Part shown: one piece after another, positions 62,521 through 64,000 of the stretch
Layout of the letters: every line of letters begins with the position of its first letter
Position numbering within the stretch: the stretch's first letter is position 1
DNA from: Oryzomonas sp.
GTDB taxonomy: Bacteria; Desulfobacterota; Desulfuromonadia; Geobacterales; Pseudopelobacteraceae
DNA length: 64,000 nucleotides
Direction: 5' to 3'
Assembly (NCBI GenBank): GCA_031292255.1
Contig: JARLHN010000008.1
Span: 1 to 64,000 of the forward strand
Translations under genes and position numbers: made by a program
The notes under the pieces: generated by a model
The model's input: only the letters and a program-made list of their open reading frames with translations
Told to the model about the DNA's origin: nothing
The model's database searches: none

Positions 62521-62655
62521 GCCGGAGTCCAACGCCGCCCATGAATGCTCAAATCGCCTCTGCCGTGTGTACTCCGCTACGGCAGAGATTCGGCCAACAA
62601 CACAGGACAGGGGCATGCGGGGCGAGAGGAGCCGTGAAGGCGTCGCGGATTCAGG
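62482..62655. repeat. 174-bp inverted-repeat element with CCTGAATC ends, copy 2
   Basis: Starts CCTGAATCCGTGATGCCT and ends AGGCGTCGCGGATTCAGG, terminal inverted repeats with 16 of 18 matching. It shares its ends with 12422-12485. It overlaps the N-terminal coding region of the efflux lipoprotein and supplies at least one of its possible start codons. Confidence 0.7.
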
Positions 62656-62729
62656 TAATTTGCTGTCGATCATGGTACACCCTTTCCCAATTGAGAACTT
62701 CAAGACCATACTAAGGAGGCTGGCAATAA

Positions 62730-64000
62730 TCAGGCCTGAACCGTTTTCTTCCGTTGCCCTCGCAGTTTGGCGACCCACAGCCTGAAACGGTCCATATAGA
62801 GATACACCACCGGGGTGGTATAGAGCGTCAGCATCTGGCTGAAGATCAGGCCGCCCACTATGGAGATCCCCAAGGGTCGGCGCAATTCCGATCCCACGCC
62901 GGTTCCCAGCGCCAGGGGAAGCGCACCAAGGAGCGCAGCCATGGTGGTCATCATGATCGGCCTGAAGCGGAGCAGGCAGGCCTCGTAGATCGCCTCTTCG
63001 GGGCTTTTCCCCTCATTGCGCTCGGCTGCTATGGCGAAATCCACCATCATGATGCCATTCTTCTTGACGATGCCGATCAACAGGATCACGCCGATGATGG
63101 CGATCAGGCTCAAATCGGTGTGAAAGAGCATCAGGGCGGCCACGGCGCCCACCCCTGCCGACGGCAGGGTGGAAAGGATGGTGATGGGGTGGATATAACT
63201 TTCGTACAGGATTCCCAGGACAAGGTATACCGATACCAACGCCGCGAGTATCAGAAACGGCTGGTTTTTGAGCGAGGCCTGGAACGCCTGGGCCGTCCCT
63301 GCAAAATTACTATGGATGGAAGCCGGCATGCCCAGATCTCTCGCGGCCTTTTCAATTGACGCAACCCCATCCCCCAAAGCGACACCGGGCGCCAGATTGA
63401 ACGACAGGGTAATGGAAGGAAACTGCCCCTGGTGATTAACCGCAAGCGAGGTGTTTGTCCGTTCATAATGGGTGAAGGCGGACAGCGGCGCCAGGCTGCC
63501 GGTACTGGTTGGGACATAAATATCCCGCAACGTCTCGGGGCGTTGCCAGAACACAGGATCAACCTCCATAACAACATGGTACTGGTTCAGCAGAGTATAG
63601 TAGATCGATATCTGACGCTGGCCAAAGGCGTCGTACAGGGTGTTGTCGATGACCTGCGTCGAAATGCCGAGCCGGCTGGCCGTGGAACGGTCAATGACCA
63701 ATTGCGCCTGTTTGCCGTTATTCTGCAGATCGCTGCTCAGATCAACCACTTGAGGAACCGTGTATAACTTCTGTAGCAACTTCTGGGACCAGGCCGTGAG
63801 CTCTTTCGGATCGGCCCCCTGCAGGGTATACTGATACAAAGCGTTGCTGATTCTTCCGCCGACCTGAAGGTCCTGCACCGGCGCCAGAAAGGTAGGGGCG
63901 CCCGGAATACTCATAATCTTCCTGCGCAGCCTCTTTATGACGTCATTGGCGGTGCCCTTCCGCTTCCCGAACGGGGCGAGCGAAATGAACATCCGCCCGG
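62730..64000 (-). CDS. RND multidrug efflux transporter, C-terminal part (cut by window)
   Basis: The last 422 or so residues of an inner-membrane proton-driven RND pump of the MdtB/MdtC kind. Visible are the porter domain (NALYQYTLQGADPKELTAWS; FWQRPETLRDIYVP), the helical half with LVLGILYESYIHPITILSTL, the GIVKKNGIMMVDFA stretch and FRPIMMTTMAALLGALPLAL near the end. The frame runs past 64000 without a stop, so the N-terminal half lies outside. The lipoprotein channel gene follows on the same strand. An adaptor gene is expected upstream. Confidence 0.93.
   Translation of the reverse strand, partial: GRMFISLAPFGKRKGTANDVIKRLRRKIMSIPGAPTFLAPVQDLQVGGRISNALYQYTLQGADPKELTAWSQKLLQKLYTVPQVVDLSSDLQNNGKQAQLVIDRSTASRLGISTQVIDNTLYDAFGQRQISIYYTLLNQYHVVMEVDPVFWQRPETLRDIYVPTSTGSLAPLSAFTHYERTNTSLAVNHQGQFPSITLSFNLAPGVALGDGVASIEKAARDLGMPASIHSNFAGTAQAFQASLKNQPFLILAALVSVYLVLGILYESYIHPITILSTLPSAGVGAVAALMLFHTDLSLIAIIGVILLIGIVKKNGIMMVDFAIAAERNEGKSPEEAIYEACLLRFRPIMMTTMAALLGALPLALGTGVGSELRRPLGISIVGGLIFSQMLTLYTTPVVYLYMDRFRLWVAKLRGQRKKTVQA

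Overview
The window looks like chromosome from a Geobacteraceae-type delta-proteobacterium (Geobacter and relatives). This rests on a fused nuoBCD gene, the block icd-mdh-korDABC, the order murA-hisG-hisD...hisC-hisB, a periplasmic c-heme sensor, HD-GYP proteins, a GEMM-type riboswitch and high GC. No database could be searched, so the taxon is an inference from gene content and order.

Layout. 1-7.1 kb: penicillin-binding protein 1A (-), an orphan c-heme/HAMP/PAS sensor (+), and nuoA plus a nuoB-C-D fusion (+) with no nuoE-N after them. 7.1-12.2 kb: a large hybrid histidine kinase and an HD-GYP response regulator (-). 12.6-24.6 kb: murA and the histidine genes hisG, hisD, hisC and hisB (+), with about 7 kb of unrelated, repeat-rich, lower-GC DNA between hisD and hisC. 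That insert carries a broken radical SAM gene, a PilZ-like protein, a broken SRPBCC gene, a coiled-coil envelope protein, an HD-GYP phosphodiesterase, a single-domain response regulator, a zinc-ribbon gene behind a GEMM-I riboswitch, and a bacteriohemerythrin.

24.7-38.4 kb: cpoB/ybgF (-), membrane pyrophosphatase hppA (+), a class C-like group II intron sitting directly behind the terminator of the O-acetylhomoserine sulfhydrylase gene (-), a YciO/Sua5 protein plus a small membrane protein (-), and a marR-tolC-emrA-emrB-methyltransferase efflux operon (+). 38.6-44.8 kb: 2-oxoacid:ferredoxin oxidoreductase korDABC, malate dehydrogenase and monomeric isocitrate dehydrogenase (-), with a palindromic operator over the icd promoter. 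45.2-50.3 kb: lepA-lepB-aspS-LysM lipoprotein (-). 50.5-56.4 kb: xseA-xseB-ispA-dxs-metallopeptidase (+). 56.4-64 kb: tRNA-Pro, a secreted dockerin/DUF3443 protein with two aspartic-protease-like motifs, small and PAS proteins, an outer-membrane barrel with a lysine-rich tail, and an RND efflux system (-) running off the end.

Most genes are ordinary housekeeping. The points most worth a second look are the GEMM-I riboswitch whose specificity position reads A (the cGAMP-type signature), lying in an insert that splits the his operon next to HD-GYP and receiver genes; the intron-in-terminator arrangement; the DUF3443 protein read as a two-lobed pepsin-like domain; the reduced nuo operon; and at least five families of short inverted-repeat elements scattered between genes, one of which appears to supply the start of an efflux gene.
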